Below are positions 39,101-51,109 of a stretch of 64,000 nt of DNA, piece by piece; the stretch's first letter is position 1, and each line of letters starts with the position of its first letter. The position numbers and the translations under genes were made by a program. Source of the DNA: Salvelinus alpinus (lineage: Eukaryota; Chordata; Actinopteri; Salmoniformes; Salmonidae). The stretch covers positions 9,661,805 through 9,725,804 of the forward strand of contig NC_092120.1 in assembly GCF_045679555.1 (NCBI RefSeq). Reading direction: 5' to 3'. The notes beneath the pieces are model-generated. The model had not been told where the DNA came from. It saw only the letters and a list, made by a program, of their open reading frames with translations, and ran no database searches.

Positions 39101-39818
39101 GGCAGAGGAAAGCCATTGGTGAAGAGAGGGAAGACATTAAGTCTGGAAAGTAAGAATCAAGAAAAACATACTATACAGATGGAGAAATAATGTAGTAAAA
39201 GAGAAAGGAATAACAAATAAGAACAAAGTGAAATGAAGGAGCTATTTTCTGCCCATATTATAGAGAGCACATTTTCCTTCCATTCCATTTATTAGTCTCC
39301 CTGTGTTCCCTTTGATTATAGGAGAATATGCCTATTTCTGAAGTGAATTAATGCAGCCATGTTTCTCGAGTTGAGACAACAAAAAATTAAAGGATCTAAA
39401 AACGAAAGACAAGACATCTTACCAGTGGGACTTCTCCAGGGGTTGCCGATCTTGTGAAGTTTGCAAACTTTGCATAAGCCTGAAGTAAAGGGAGACGATT
39501 AACAGATTAACGCTGAGCTAAAACATGTTGAGCCAGACATACCTTAGTTTCCACAGCCTTGTATAATTATATATATATTTTTAAACAGGCCAAATACCCC
39601 AGGAAGCATCCGAGCTGGGCCCAAAATAATTCCACTAACATAAAGGGAGGGGTAGGGAGGCATTAACACCTCAATTAAGGCAGACCCTTAGGACCCAATA
39701 GACAGTGTGTAAAAACAAACAGCAAGCATCTAAACAACATGACTGTGGGATAGGCTGCCTAACTCTAGACACCACAGACACCAGGCTATACTCGATAACC
39801 TTTAGCACCACAGCAAAG

Positions 39819-39993
39819 TCTGGCCTACCCCGGCCAAACCCTAACCCGACGACGCTGGGCCAATTGTGCGCCGCCCTATGGGACTCCCAATCTCAGCCGG
39901 TTGTGATACAGCCTGGAATAAAAACCAGGGTCTGTAGTGATGCCTATACCACAGATGCAGTGCCTTAGACCGCTGCGTCACTCAGGAACCCCA
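39819..39993 (-). mobile_element. tRNA-derived SINE
   Basis: On the minus strand it starts GTTCCTGAGTGACGCAGCGG, resembling a tRNA A-box region, followed by the degenerate B-box region and the body GGGAGTCCCATAGGGCGGCG common to salmonid SINEs. About 175 bp, in metaxin intron 1. Confidence 0.75.
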
Positions 39994-40502
39994 AAGACAA
40001 AACACCCGGAACAAAAAAAAGGATGAAATTAAAGGTTGACACTAGGAATGAGACATTGAGCCTTCTGAAAAGGATAGGAAAAAAAACTTTGCGCAGTTGC
40101 AATTAATTATATATAATCAAATAAAATAATAAATTATTTGTAAAAACCTGTCCCTAATCCGTGTGGACGGATATAAACATCGGTAGATGTAACAATGTAC
40201 AGTTGAAGTCGGAAGTTTACATACACTTAGGTTGGAGTTATTAAAACTCGTTTTTCAACCATTCCACAAATGTCTTTTTAACAAACTATAGTTTTGGCAA
40301 GTCGGTTAGGACATCTACTTTGTGCATGACACAAGTAATTTTCCCAACAATTGTTAACAGACAGATTATTTCACTGCATCACAATTCCAGTGGGTCAGAA
40401 CTTCACATACACTAAGTTGACTGTGCCTTTAAACAGCTTGGGAAAATCCAGAAAATTATGTCATGGCTTTAGAAGCTTCTGATAGGCTAATTGACATAAT
40501 TT

Positions 40503-41692
40503 CAAATCAAATCCAATTTATTTGTCACATACACATGGTTAGCAGATGTTAATGCGAGTGTAGCGAAATGCTTGTGCTTCTAGTTCCGACCATGCAGTAA
40601 TATCTAACAAGTAATATAACCTAACAATTTCACAACAACTACCTTATACACACAAGTGTAAAGGAATGAATTGTCACGTCCGTCGTAAGGAGGAGGAGAC
40701 CAAGGCGCAGCGTGATATGAATACATCTTCTTTAATATACGAAGAACACTAAACAAACTAACAAAATCAACGTGAAGCTATAATAACTGAGTGCTGACAT
40801 GCAACTACACATAGACAATAACCCACCAAAACCTAAATGGAAAATGGCAACATAAATAGGATCCCCAATCAGAGACAACGATAAACAGCTGTCTCTGATT
40901 GGGAACCAATTCAGGCCACCATAGACCTACAATATGCCTAGACAAACGAACACCCCTAGACATACAAAAACCCTAGACAGGACAAACAAGCATACCCACC
41001 CTCGTCACACCCTGGCCTGACCAAAATAATACAGAAAACATAGATAACTAAGCTCAGGGCGTGACATGAATACGAATATGTACATAAAAATATATGAATG
41101 AGTGATGCCCGAACAGCATAGGCAAGATGCAGTAGATGGTATAGAGTACAGTATATACATATGAGATGAGTAATGTAGGGTATGAAAACATTATATAAAG
41201 TGGCATTGTTTAAAGTGGCTAGTGATACATTTAATTACATCAAGATGGCAAGATGCAGTAGATGGTATAGCGTACAGTGTATACATATGAAATGAGTAAT
41301 GTAGGGTATGTAAGCATTATATAAAGTGGCTAGTGATAAATTGATTACATCAATTTTTCCATTATTAAAGTGGCTAGAGTTGAGTCAGTATGTTGGCAGC
41401 AGCCACTCAATGTTAGTGATGGCTGTTTAACAGTCTGATGGCCTTGAGATAGAAGCTGTTTTTCAGTCTCTCGGTCCTCGCTTTGATGCACCTGTACTGA
41501 CCTCGCCTTCTGGATGATAGCGGGGTGAACAGGCAGTGGCTCGGGTGGTTGTTGTTCTTGATGATCTTTTTGGCCTTCCTGTTATATCGGGTGGTGTAGG
41601 TGTCCTGGAGGGCAGGTAGTTTGCACCCGGTGATGCGTTGTGCAGACCTCACTACCCTCTGGAGAGCCTTACGGTTATGGGCGGCAACTGCT
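40503..41692. mobile_element. Unclassified salmonid repeat inserted in the Tc1 element
   Basis: Begins near CAAATCAAATCCAATTTATT and ends near CTTACGGTTATGGGCGGC. The TATACATATGAGATGAGTAA segment (around 41155) recurs in diverged form near 41281. Its position splits the Tc1 sequence between TTGACATAATTT and GAGTCAATTGGAGG, which are adjacent in intact copies as I remember them. Confidence 0.7.
40672..41066 (-). mobile_element. Solo LTR-like element, copy 2
   Basis: 395 bp from TGTCACGTCC to GGCGTGACA, flanked by an exact 5-bp duplication TGAAT (40667-40671 and 41067-41071). TG...CA termini plus a 5-bp duplication are the signature of an LTR left by recombination. The element includes an internal hairpin (AATCAGAGACAACG ... 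CTGTCTCTGATT). Read on the minus strand, it has a promoter-like middle and an ATTAAAGAAG motif towards its end. Homologous to 6179-6558. Confidence 0.8.
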
Positions 41693-42590
41693 TTGAGTCA
41701 ATTGGAGGTGTACCTGTGGATGTAGACCTCAGACAAAAAAAATGTAGACCTCCACAAGTCTGGTTCATCCTTGGGAGCAATTTCCAAACGCCTGAAGGTA
41801 CCACATTCATCTGTACAAACAATAGTACGCAAGTATTAACACCATGGGACCACGCAGCCGTCATACCGCTCAGGAAGGAGACTGTTCTGTCCCCTAGAGA
41901 TCAACGCACTTTGGTGCGAAAAGTGCCAATCAATCCCAGAACATCAGCAAGGAAGAAGCCACTGCTCCAGAACCGCCATAAAAAAAGCCAGACTACCGTT
42001 TGCAACTGCACATGGGGACAAAATTCTTACTTTTTGGAGAAATGTCCTCTGGTCTGATGAAACAAAAATAGAACTGTTTGGTCATAATGACCATCGTTAT
42101 GTTTGGAGGAAAAAGGGGAGGCTTGTAAGCCAAAGAACACCATCCCAACCGTGAAGAATGGGGGTGGTAGCATCATGTTGTGGGGGTGCTTTCTGCAGGA
42201 GGGACTGGTGCACTTCACAAAATAGATGGCATCATGAGGTAGGAAAATGATGTGGCTATATTGAAGCAACATCTCAAGACATCAGTCAGGAAGTTAAAGC
42301 TTGGTCGCAACTGTGTCTTCCAATTGGACAATGATCCCAAGCATACTTCCAAAGTTGTGGCAAAATGGCTTAAGGACAACAAAGTCAAGGTATTGGAGTG
42401 GCAATCACAAAGCCCTGACCTCAAACCTATAGAAAATGTGTGGGCAGAACTGAAAAAGTGTGTGCAAGCAAAGAGGCCTACAAACCTGACTCAGTTACAC
42501 CAGCTCTGTCAGGAGGAATGGGCCAAAATTCACCCAAATTATTGTCGGAAGCTACCCGAAACATTTGACCCAAGTTAAACAATTTAAAGG
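41683..42590 (+). pseudogene. Tc1-like transposase pseudogene with deletions
   Basis: Recognisable blocks: an N-terminal DNA-binding part (GSNFQTPEGTTFICTNNSTQ, about 41773-41830, degraded), the catalytic block SSGLMKQK in a shifted frame near 42050, and a well-kept C-terminal part (42252-42578) with QLDNDPKHTSKVV and PDLKPIENVWAELKK. Frame changes and missing internal sequence between about 41935 and 41950 break it. Confidence 0.85.
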
Positions 42591-42817
42591 CAATGCTACC
42601 AAATACTAATTGAGTGTATGTAAACTTCTGACCCACTGGGAATGTGATGAAATAAATAAAAGCTGAAATAAATCATTCTCTCTACTATTATTCTGACATT
42701 TCACATTCTTAAAATTAAGTGGTGATCCTAACTGACCCAAGACAGGGAATTTTTATTAGAATTTAATGTCAGGGATTGTGAAAAACTGAGTTTAAATGTA
42801 TTTGGCTATGGTGTATG

Positions 42818-43170
42818 TGTCAGAGTCTATCTAAAAGATAGTGAAGGAGTCAGGCGCAGGACACAGGTAAGAGTAACAATCACTGATTTAATCAATCCAA
42901 AATGTAACAAAATCCCGTTCCAAACAAGGACAAAACACGACTCAAAATACAACACACCGGAACACAAGAAAGACAATCACGCACAAAACAGAAAGGGAAA
43001 CCAGAGGGTTAAATAAGGAACATAATTATGAGATGGGAACCAGGTGTATAAACAGACAAAACAAAAGAAAAAATGAAACATGGATCGGTGGCGGCTAGAA
43101 AGCCGGTGACGTTGACCGCCGAACACCGCCCGAACAAGGAGAGGGAACAACTTCGGTGGAAGTCGTGACA
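42818..43170 (-). mobile_element. LTR-like element, different family
   Basis: 353 bp from TGTCAGAGTC to AGTCGTGACA, flanked by an exact 5-bp duplication GTATG (42813-42817 and 43171-43175). It has the same TG...CA terminal style as the two copies above but an unrelated interior. It interrupts the right inverted repeat of the surrounding Tc1 element, so it arrived later. Confidence 0.8.
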
Positions 43171-43195
43171 GTATGTAAACTTCCGACTTCAACTG

Positions 43196-45189
43196 TAGAT
43201 TGCAGATTATTTTTATCAATGGGGTGGGCATTTCTTGCTTTAGACTGTTCGGATGGAGATTATGGAAGAAAGGATGTGGAGCCTGCCCTGCCTGAAAGAG
43301 TCCTGGAGCATGCAGTGTGATTAGGCAAGGGAAGGGGAGTGGCGGGTAGCTGTGCCAGTTGTGATGTAACAAACGGTTCCTGAAGAGATAAATAACCTGT
43401 AAGGAGATTGAAAAAGTAGAAGGAACGCAGTAAAATACCAGAGTAAAAAGGCTTGTGAAGGAGAAACTTCAATAGGTCTAATAGAAACGGATTAGATGTC
43501 TAAACATAGCCTACATTCTCAAACTAAGACCAGTGCCAAGTTTCACAAATCACTTCTTACACAAAAACTTAAGCTTTTAAGAAAAAAAGTGCAATTCCTC
43601 AACAATATCTTAAGATTTAATGATTTTCTTACAAACTTCTCAAATATCTTCTGAATCTTCTTAAAATGTTTGTTGCTAGGCAACTAATTTAGCTAGCTAT
43701 CTAGCCAGCAATGGCAATCATGTTAGCATAATTCGTACTGAGATTACTGTTCTAAAACATGTTTTGGGGTTTAAAATAATCAATACAGAAACTTTCAGAT
43801 GAAGTTTGTTAGTGAATTAAACATGTTCAATTGCTTTCATGAACTTATTCTCTCACTGCCCAGAGTTTAGGACAAGGGTTTAGCTATGTTGGAATTAAGA
43901 AAAAATCCAATAACTTTATTTTCAAGAATCTAATTTCTTCTTAACTTTTTGCTTAAGGAAGAAACATAAGAAATAGAGCAAGAACATTTCCAATAAGATT
44001 TTTTAGGAATAGCAACCTTGCTTGACTTTCTTCATAAATCTAGAGTTGTGGAAAAAATGGCAGTTAAGAAGAAATGTCTTCTTAAGAAGGTTGTGTCAAT
44101 CTGGGCCCAGGTCACCATTCATGGAATGGTCCTGCATTTCTGCTTACTGTGTCCTGCACTCACAAGGAAAGTCATATTCCAGAATGAAATAAGCAAACAG
44201 TATTCGACTGCATTAATATGCCTTCCAATGGATCTCAAAGCAATTGTTGTATTGCAGTAGACTTGATACAAAGTAGCCTAAAGACACATTGCACTATAGA
44301 TTGACAAGGCAAATGCACAGCAACATTTATGATTGTGTATGGCTGATAGATAGCTATACATAAAATTACATTCCTATAAATGTGTTTTGGCAGAGTTGAA
44401 CAGATCGACCTGACTATGCTTGCAGACAGGCGTGACGGGACGTCATTTCATGGAAAAGAAGAGGTAATTCCTTCCACAGTGTCCGCAAGTACTTACAAAC
44501 CCCACTTTCAGCTGGCCCCAGGGCATTGAGAATGGCCTTATTGCTTTAATGTATCCTACAATCATCAAAACCAATAACACACCTAAAATAATTTAGATAC
44601 AGTCATTCAATACATTTTACCTCAGAAGACATATAATCATGTAATTTAGGGTCTGCCCACAACAATGACAAACTGATCATGTCACAATCACAAACAGACA
44701 TTTGTAAGAAGTCAAGTACAGTACACAACCATAGCTTACTTAGAGTGTACAATGTACAGCAATAGTATCAACATTGGGCCTGGTGCTCCACTGTGAAGGA
44801 CAGATCTCACTTCAGATTGAAAGAAAAACTCATTCAAGAAGGCAGAACTAGATCTTCAATAATGGAATAGCCAGTCAAAGTTAAGAGGGCGAAATGGAGA
44901 GAAGCTGTCCGCTGTTGGCCAAAGTTACCCAACCAGTTGGAAAAATGTCATTAAACACATCAAAAGCTGACATCATGGCTACGACTTTATTAGGAAATTC
45001 CTCCTCAACTTTTTATCTTTGGTCGTAAACCGAAGACTAGCTAGACTGAAAATAAAACATTAATTTATTCATACCTACCCTACAGGTCTAAAAGACATAA
45101 ATAATATATTGGTAAGCCTATACAGATATGTAGCCTAGGTGTAGGCCTAGCTAGAATGAATAAGTGTGCATACTGCATACCATAACACA
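43196..45189. other. Metaxin intron 1 sequence without a recognised gene
   Basis: Contains a stretch rich in CTTCTTAAGAA-like motifs (about 43545-44100) that may be an older repeat, and otherwise AT-rich unique-looking sequence. No exon found. Confidence 0.4.
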
Positions 45190-45688
45190 CACACATATAA
45201 AACATAAGGAACACCTGCTCTTTCCATGACAAACTGACCAGGTGAATCCAGGTGAAAGCTATGATCACCTGTTAAATCCAATTTAAAATCAGTGAAGGGG
45301 AGGAGATCAGTGAAATAATGATGTTTAAGCCTTGAGACATGGATAGTGTATGTGTGCCATTCAGAGGGTGAATGGGCAAGACAAACTATTGAAGTGCCTT
45401 TGAACGGGGTATGGTAGTAGGTGCCAGGCACACCGGTTTGAGTGTCATGAACTGCAACACTGCTCGATACAACAGTTTCCAATGTGTATCGAGAATGGTC
45501 CCCAACCCAAAGGACATCCAGCCAACTTGACAACTGTGGGAAGCATTGGAGTCAACATGTGCCAGCATCCCTGTGGAACGCTTTCGACACCTTGTAGTCC
45601 ATGCCCCGACGAATTGAGACTGTTCTGAGGGAGAAAGGGCTGAAACTCAATATTAGGAAGGTGTTTTTAATGTTTTGTACACTCAGTG
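45190..45688. mobile_element. Short Tc1-like derivative
   Basis: The right end GTTTTGTACACTCAGTG is followed by TA; the left end (ATAAAACATAAGGAACACCT) is its degraded inverted copy. The interior includes a piece reading like transposase on the minus strand but with no complete domain. Confidence 0.6.
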
Positions 45689-45699
45689 TATATACTATA

Positions 45700-45915
45700 C
45701 AGTGCATTCGGGAAAGTATTCAGACCCCTTCACTTTTCCACATTTTGTTACGTTACAGCCTTATTCTAAAGTGGATTAAATAGAAACATTTCCTCAACAG
45801 TCTACACACAATACCCCATAATGACAAAGTGAAAAAAGTTTTTTTGAAATGTTCGCAAATGTATTTAAAATAAAAAAACAGAATGACCTTATTTACATAA
45901 GTATTCAGACCCCAC
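45700..45915. mobile_element. Detached terminal repeat of the Tc1 family at 4765-6680
   Basis: Begins CAGTGCATTCGGGAAAGTAT after TA and continues through CACATTTTGTTACGTTACAG and ACACAATACCCCATAATGAC, then stops without a body. It is the end region of the same family as 4765-6680. Confidence 0.75.
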
Positions 45916-46068
45916 CGTCCTCTCCTCTGCATGAGAGACTGCAAACAGGTGTTCGTAATTGAGTGCTAGCCTACACTGCACTGCCAATCATTTTTTACAT
46001 CATTGCTTGATAAAACAGAGCAACACACTTCTCATCTGAGGTAAAGAGAGACACTCCTCTTCTAGATA

Positions 46069-47690
46069 CAGTGGGGAGAACAAGTATTTGATACACTGCA
46101 GATTTTGCAGGTTTTCCTACTTACAAAGCATGTAGAGGTCTGTAATTTTTATCATAGGTACACTTAAACTGTGAGAGACGGAATCTAAAACAAAAATCCA
46201 GAAAATCACATTGTATGATTTTTAAGTAATTAATTTGCATTTTATTGCATGACATAAGTATTTGATCACCTACCAACCAGTAAGAATTCCGGCTCTCACA
46301 GACCTGTTAGTTTTTCTTTAAGAAGCCCTCCTGTTCTCCACTCATTACCTGTATTAACTGCACCTGTTTGAACTCGTTACCTGTATAAAAGACACCTGTC
46401 CACACACTCAATCAAACAGACTCCAACCTCTCCACAATGGCCAAGACCAGAGAGCTGTGTAAGGACATCAGGGATAAAATTGTAGACCTGCACAAGGCTG
46501 GGATGGGCTACAGGACAATAGGCAAGCAGCTTGGTGAGAAGGCAACAACTATTGGCGCAATTATTAGAAAATGGAAGAAGTTCAAGATGACGGTCAATCA
46601 CCCTCGGTCTGGGGCTCCTTGCAAGATCTCACCTCGTGGGGCATCAATGATCATGAGGAAGGTGAGGGATCAGCCCAGAACTACACGGCAGGACCTGGTC
46701 AATGACCTGAAGAGAGCTGGGACCACAGTCTCAAAGAAAACCATTATTAACACACTACGCCGTCATGGATTAAAATCCTGCAGCGCACGCAAGGTCCCCC
46801 TGCTCAAGCCAGCGCATGTCCAGGCCCGTCTGAAGTTTGCCAATGACCATCTGGATGATCCAGAGGAGGAATGGGAGAAGGTCATGTGGTCTGATGAGAC
46901 AAAAATAAAGCTTTTTGGTCTAAACTCCACTCGCCATGTTTGGAGGAAGAAGAAGGATGAGTACAACCCCAAGAACACCATCCCAACTGTGAAGCATGGA
47001 GGTGGAAACATCATTCTTTGGGGATGCTTTTCTGCAAAGGGGACAGGACGACTGCACCGTATTGAGGGGAGGATGGATGGGGCCATGTATCGCAAGATCT
47101 TGGCCAACAACCTCCTTCCCTCAGTAAGAGCATTGAAGATGGGTCGTGGCTGGGTCTTCCAGCATGACAATGACCCGAAACACACAGCCAGGGCAACTAA
47201 GGAGTGGCTCCGTAAGAAGCATCTCAAGGTCCTGGAGTGGCCTAGCCAGTCTCCAGACCTGAACTCAATAGAAAATCTTTGGAGGGAGCTGAAAGTCCGT
47301 ATTGCCCAGCGACAGCCCCGAAACCTGAAGGATCTGGAGAAGGTCTGTATGGAGGAGTGGGCCAAAATCCCTGCTGCAGTGTGTGCAAACCTGGTCAAGA
47401 ACTACAGGAAACGTATGATCTCTGTAATTGCAAACAAAGGTTTCTGTACCAAATATTAAGTTCTGCTTTTCTGATGTATCAAATACTTATGTCATGCAAT
47501 AAAATGCAAATTAATTACTTAAAAATCATACAATGTGATTTTCTGGATTTTTGTCTCTCACAGTTTGTCTCTCACAGTCGTCTCTCACAGTTGAAGTGTA
47601 CCTATGATAAAAATTACAGACCTCTACATGCTTTGTAAGTAAGAAAACCTGCAAAATCGGCAGTGTATCAAATACTTGTTCTCCCCACTG
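46069..47690 (+). mobile_element. Full-length Tc1-like transposon
   Basis: Ends CAGTGGGGAGAACAAGTATT and AATACTTGTTCTCCCCACTG are exact inverted repeats, bordered by TA on both sides (46067-46068 and 47691-47692). Longer inverted regions (about 200 bp each, with a conserved block near AAAATCCAGAAAATCACA on the left) resemble the IR/DR layout of Sleeping Beauty-type elements. The right inner repeat has a small CTCTCACAGT triplication at about 47553-47592. The 1622-bp body holds an unbroken transposase frame, making it the best-preserved DNA transposon in the window. Confidence 0.95.
46437..47459 (+). CDS. Intact Tc1-like transposase, 340 aa
   Basis: DDE transposase that would cut and paste the surrounding element. 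The length of 340 aa is full size for the family. Paired helix-turn-helix DNA-binding motifs occupy about residues 1-110 (the second around [18 protein letters not shown]). The catalytic core shows D in [13 protein letters not shown] in [12 protein letters not shown] and E in SIENLWREL, with 34 residues between the second and third, the DD34E pattern. A glycine-rich box ([15 protein letters not shown]) is present. There is no stop or frameshift. It starts at ATG following CCTCTCCACA. It lies in metaxin intron 1 on the opposite strand. Whether it is active cannot be told from sequence. Confidence 0.93.
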   Translation: MAKTRELCKDIRDKIVDLHKAGMGYRTIGKQLGEKATTIGAIIRKWKKFKMTVNHPRSGAPCKISPRGASMIMRKVRDQPRTTRQDLVNDLKRAGTTVSKKTIINTLRRHGLKSCSARKVPLLKPAHVQARLKFANDHLDDPEEEWEKVMWSDETKIKLFGLNSTRHVWRKKKDEYNPKNTIPTVKHGGGNIILWGCFSAKGTGRLHRIEGRMDGAMYRKILANNLLPSVRALKMGRGWVFQHDNDPKHTARATKEWLRKKHLKVLEWPSQSPDLNSIENLWRELKVRIAQRQPRNLKDLEKVCMEEWAKIPAAVCANLVKNYRKRMISVIANKGFCTKY

Positions 47691-47825
47691 TATGTATGAA
47701 TGCCACTTGCCTGTAGTAGAAAGACATGGTAGGCTACTACTGAATTTGTTTAACAAATAAGAGGGCTACCAGTGGATGGGTATCACAAGACTAGGGTTAG
47801 GCTAAGGGCAATTCCACAGTAAAAG

Positions 47826-48003
47826 AGTGATGCTGTGACTCAGATTTTTCACTTTAAAATGTATGCCAAACTTTGCATCTGCACTGTTCTTCAAGTTAAT
47901 GTGTTTTTGTATTGTTAAAAGTAGTCCCTGTGTATAGAGTTGTATGGTTTGTTAAACTTTGACCTACATTTTAAAGTGAAAAAATCTGAGTCTCAGCATC
48001 AGT
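47826..48003. mobile_element. MITE-like inverted-repeat element
   Basis: The left arm AGTGATGCTGTGACTCAGAT...CACTTTAAAATGTA and right arm TACATTTTAAAGTG...CAGCATCAGT are inverted repeats over nearly 40 bp with few mismatches, enclosing about 100 bp. No coding capacity; superfamily not assigned. Confidence 0.65.
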
Positions 48004-49322
48004 CTGTTACTAACTAAACATCAATCTCTTACATGATTTTCCAATTAACTATGCTTACTATGATAATTAGACTAGCCATTGGCAATAACATATGCTATAA
48101 ACATAGGCTAATCCAGCAGTAACCATCAAGTAGATATGCTAATGATTTAATTTTTAAGTAACTCAAAAATATAGATTTCTTTTTTTTTTATCTGGAGGGT
48201 TCTCTAATTCACTTTTGCAATTACCTAATAGGTGGAATGTACAGACCTCTAGCCTAAATGCAGTGACATTTTGCCAGTTCACTAATGGAAAGAATGAGGT
48301 CTCTGAATGTGACACATCATCAGACACAAATCTACCCAGTTGCAGTGAAAACCCGGGGGGCATCCTGGAAAACTCTGAATGAAATTGCTCATTTCCAAAC
48401 AAGAGTTTGTCCAAGAGTATGATGTGTCACTAACATGGCTGCAGTTCAATAGCAAATTTGTGGTTTTAGAGACGACACTGAGACACAAACTAAAAGCAAG
48501 CAAGATGTGCATTTTCCAACCACCAAAAAAAGTATCAGGGGAGGAAAGTCACTTTCCAGACCCACATTTAACATCTTGTTCCCTCCAGTAAGATGTGGGT
48601 CCAAAATATACATGTTTTAAAAAAATGGGTTAATGTCTGAAAATTTGCCAGGGAGGAAAAGGTAGCTTATGATGCTCAAGGCTGGTTTACTCAAGCCTGC
48701 AAGGTATTATAAGCTGTCATATGTGGCTTGTGAACACATGAGTCATTTAACTGAACATGCACAATGGAAATGTTGTGGTTTACTGTAATATAATAGATTT
48801 TTTGGGTGGCCTTGTATTAAGAGCAAACCAAATGGAACATTATTAGAGGTTTTACATTGGAAGAATGTTCAGCTAAATCAAAAACACTGCTTCCAGTCAG
48901 ATACGTACAACACAATGTTTGGGTTTTGTATACATGGGTACCATGAGAACTGTACCATGACGGGCATACCTGGAATTTCCTGTAAGAAACTGAGGGGGGA
49001 GCTAAAGCCAGTTACAGTTGCCTCTGATGCAGTGTAGCGAGAGACTTGGAGTTAGCTAATAAAGCCATATCCCATAAAAGCTGTGTATAGAGAGGTACAT
49101 GTAAGACAAAAGGCACCAGACAATAGCCTTAAGAATAGCCTTATCTTCGCTCCAGATGTCTTCCAAGATTGCACACTGCACAGATTCCTTCATTACTTCC
49201 TCTTCATTTGTCAACTTCAGGGCTATAACGTTGGGAGGGTAGCCGAACACCTGCATGGTCTGTGTGGTTAATCATGTGTTAAGCTATGCTGCATTCCTAT
49301 GTTGAATTTATGGATTATGATT
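48004..49322. other. Intronic sequence, nothing recognised
   Basis: AT-rich sequence in metaxin intron 1 without an identifiable exon or repeat. Open frames here (for example 48379-48591) lack similarity I can recognise. Confidence 0.4.
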
Positions 49323-50802
49323 AGAGGTCTGGCCGATTAATTTGTGCCGATTTCAAGTTTTCATAATAATCGGTAATCTGCCTTTTGGATGCCGATTATG
49401 GCCGATTACATTGAAATCCACGAGGAGACTGCGTGGCAGGCTGACCACCTGTTACACGAGTGCAGCATCAAAAGGACCTTGTGGCTGCAAGGAGCCAAGG
49501 TAATTGCTAGCTAGCATTAAACTTATCTTATAAAAAAACAATTAATCTTCACATAATCACTAGCTAACTACACATGGTTGATGATATTACTAGGTTAACT
49601 AGCTTGTTCTGCGTTGCAGATAATCAATGTGGTGCCTGTTAATTTATCATCGAATCACAGCCTACTTCAACTTCGCCAAATGGGTGATGACTTATCAAAA
49701 GCGCATACGCGAAAAAAGCACAATCGTTGCAATAATGTATCTAACCATAAACATCAATGCCTTTCATAAAATCAATACACAAGTATATTTTTTTAAACCT
49801 ACATATGTAGTTAAAAGAAATTCATGTTAGCAGGCAATATTAACTAGGGAAATTGTGTCACTTCTCTTGTGTTCAGTGCAAGCAGAGTCTGTATATGCAG
49901 CAGTTTCGGCCGGCTGGCTCATTGCAAACTGTTGAAAGGCCATTGATTACTAACAAAGACCGTAATTCATTTGCCAGATTTTTACATAATTATGACATAA
50001 CATTGAAGGTTGTGCAATGTAATAGTAATATTTAGACTTATAAATACGGAACGGTTCCGTATTTCACTGAAAGAATAAACGTTTTGTTTTCGAAATTATA
50101 GTTTCTGGATTTTACCATATTAATGACCAAAGGCTCGTATTTCTGTGTGTTTATTATGTTATAATTAAGTATAGGATTTGATACTTGATAGAGCAGTCTG
50201 ACTGAGCAGTGGTAGGCAGCAGCATGCTCGTAAGCATTCATTCAAACAGCAGCTCTTAGCAATGCTTGCAGCACAGCGCTGTTTATGACTTCAAGCATAT
50301 CAACTCCCGAGATTAGGCTGGCAATACTAAAGTGCCTATAAGAACATCCAATAGTCAAAGGTATATGAAATACAAATGGTATAGAGAGAAACAGTCCTAT
50401 AATTCCTATAATAACTACAACCTAAAACTTCTTAACTGGGAATATTGAAGACTCATGTTAAAAGGAACCACCAGCTTTCATATGTTCTCATGTTCTGAGC
50501 AAGGAACTTAAACGTTAGCTTTTTTACATGGCACATATTGCACTTTTACTTTCTTCTCCAACACTGTGTTTTTGTATTATTTAAATCAAATTGAACATTT
50601 CATTATTTATTTGAGACTAAATTGATTTTATTTATGTATTATATTAAGTTAAAATAAGTGTTCATTGTTCATTCAGTATTGTTGTAATTATAATTTATTA
50701 CAAATATTTATATAAACGTCGGCCGATTAATCGCTATCGGATTTTTTTGGTCCTCCAATAATCGGTATCGGCGTTGAAAAAACATAATCGGTCGACTTCT
50801 AA
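49323..50802. mobile_element. hAT-like non-autonomous element
   Basis: Ends AGAGGTCTGGCCGATTAA and ATAATCGGTCGACTTCTAA are imperfect inverted repeats rich in CCGATTA-type motifs, and the 8-mer TTATGATT borders both sides (49315-49322 and 50803-50810), matching hAT target duplications. About 1.48 kb with no transposase frame. I recognise the family as common in salmonids. Confidence 0.75.
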
Positions 50803-50954
50803 TTATGATTGTAATGTTCATAATTCATGATTGACAGGTAATCAATCATATGTTCAAACATTTGGCACCAGTAGTTAGGGATAGCCTAGATTACAGGTTA
50901 TAAACTCTCAAGTCCAGATCCTAATAATTACAAACAATTGATTCCCATTCAAAA

Positions 50955-51095
50955 TCCTATTTTCCATAACCCTTAACCTCAAACCCTAATTGTAACCATA
51001 ACCCTAAACCTATCCCCTAAGACTAAAATAGCCTTTTTCCTTGTGGGGACAGGCAAAATGTCCCAACTTCTGGTCCCCACAAGGATAGTAAAACC
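50955..51095. mobile_element. Second copy of the element at 1440-1650
   Basis: Shares TTTTTCCTTGTGGGGA, AAATGTCCC and the right end CCACAAGGATAGTAAAACC with the first copy, including the CTAACC-like internal run in reduced form. Confidence 0.6.
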
Positions 51096-51109
51096 AAAAA
51101 CACTCACAC

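Larger units (their letters stand above)
40200..43195 (+). mobile_element. Tc1-like transposon carrying nested insertions
   Basis: Inverted ends CAGTTGAAGTCGGAAGTTTA and TAAACTTCCGACTTCAACTG, each next to TA (40198-40199 and 43196-43197). Three later insertions lie inside: an unclassified repeat (40503-41692), a solo LTR within that repeat (40672-41066), and a second LTR-like element in the right end (42818-43170). Without them the element is about 1.45 kb, near normal Tc1 size. Confidence 0.9.

Noticed and set aside
39705-39968. 87-codon plus-strand frame
   Set aside because: Runs through the antisense of a tRNA-derived SINE.
46763-47398. 211-codon minus-strand open frame
   Set aside because: It is antisense to the intact Tc1 transposase and has no similarity of its own.
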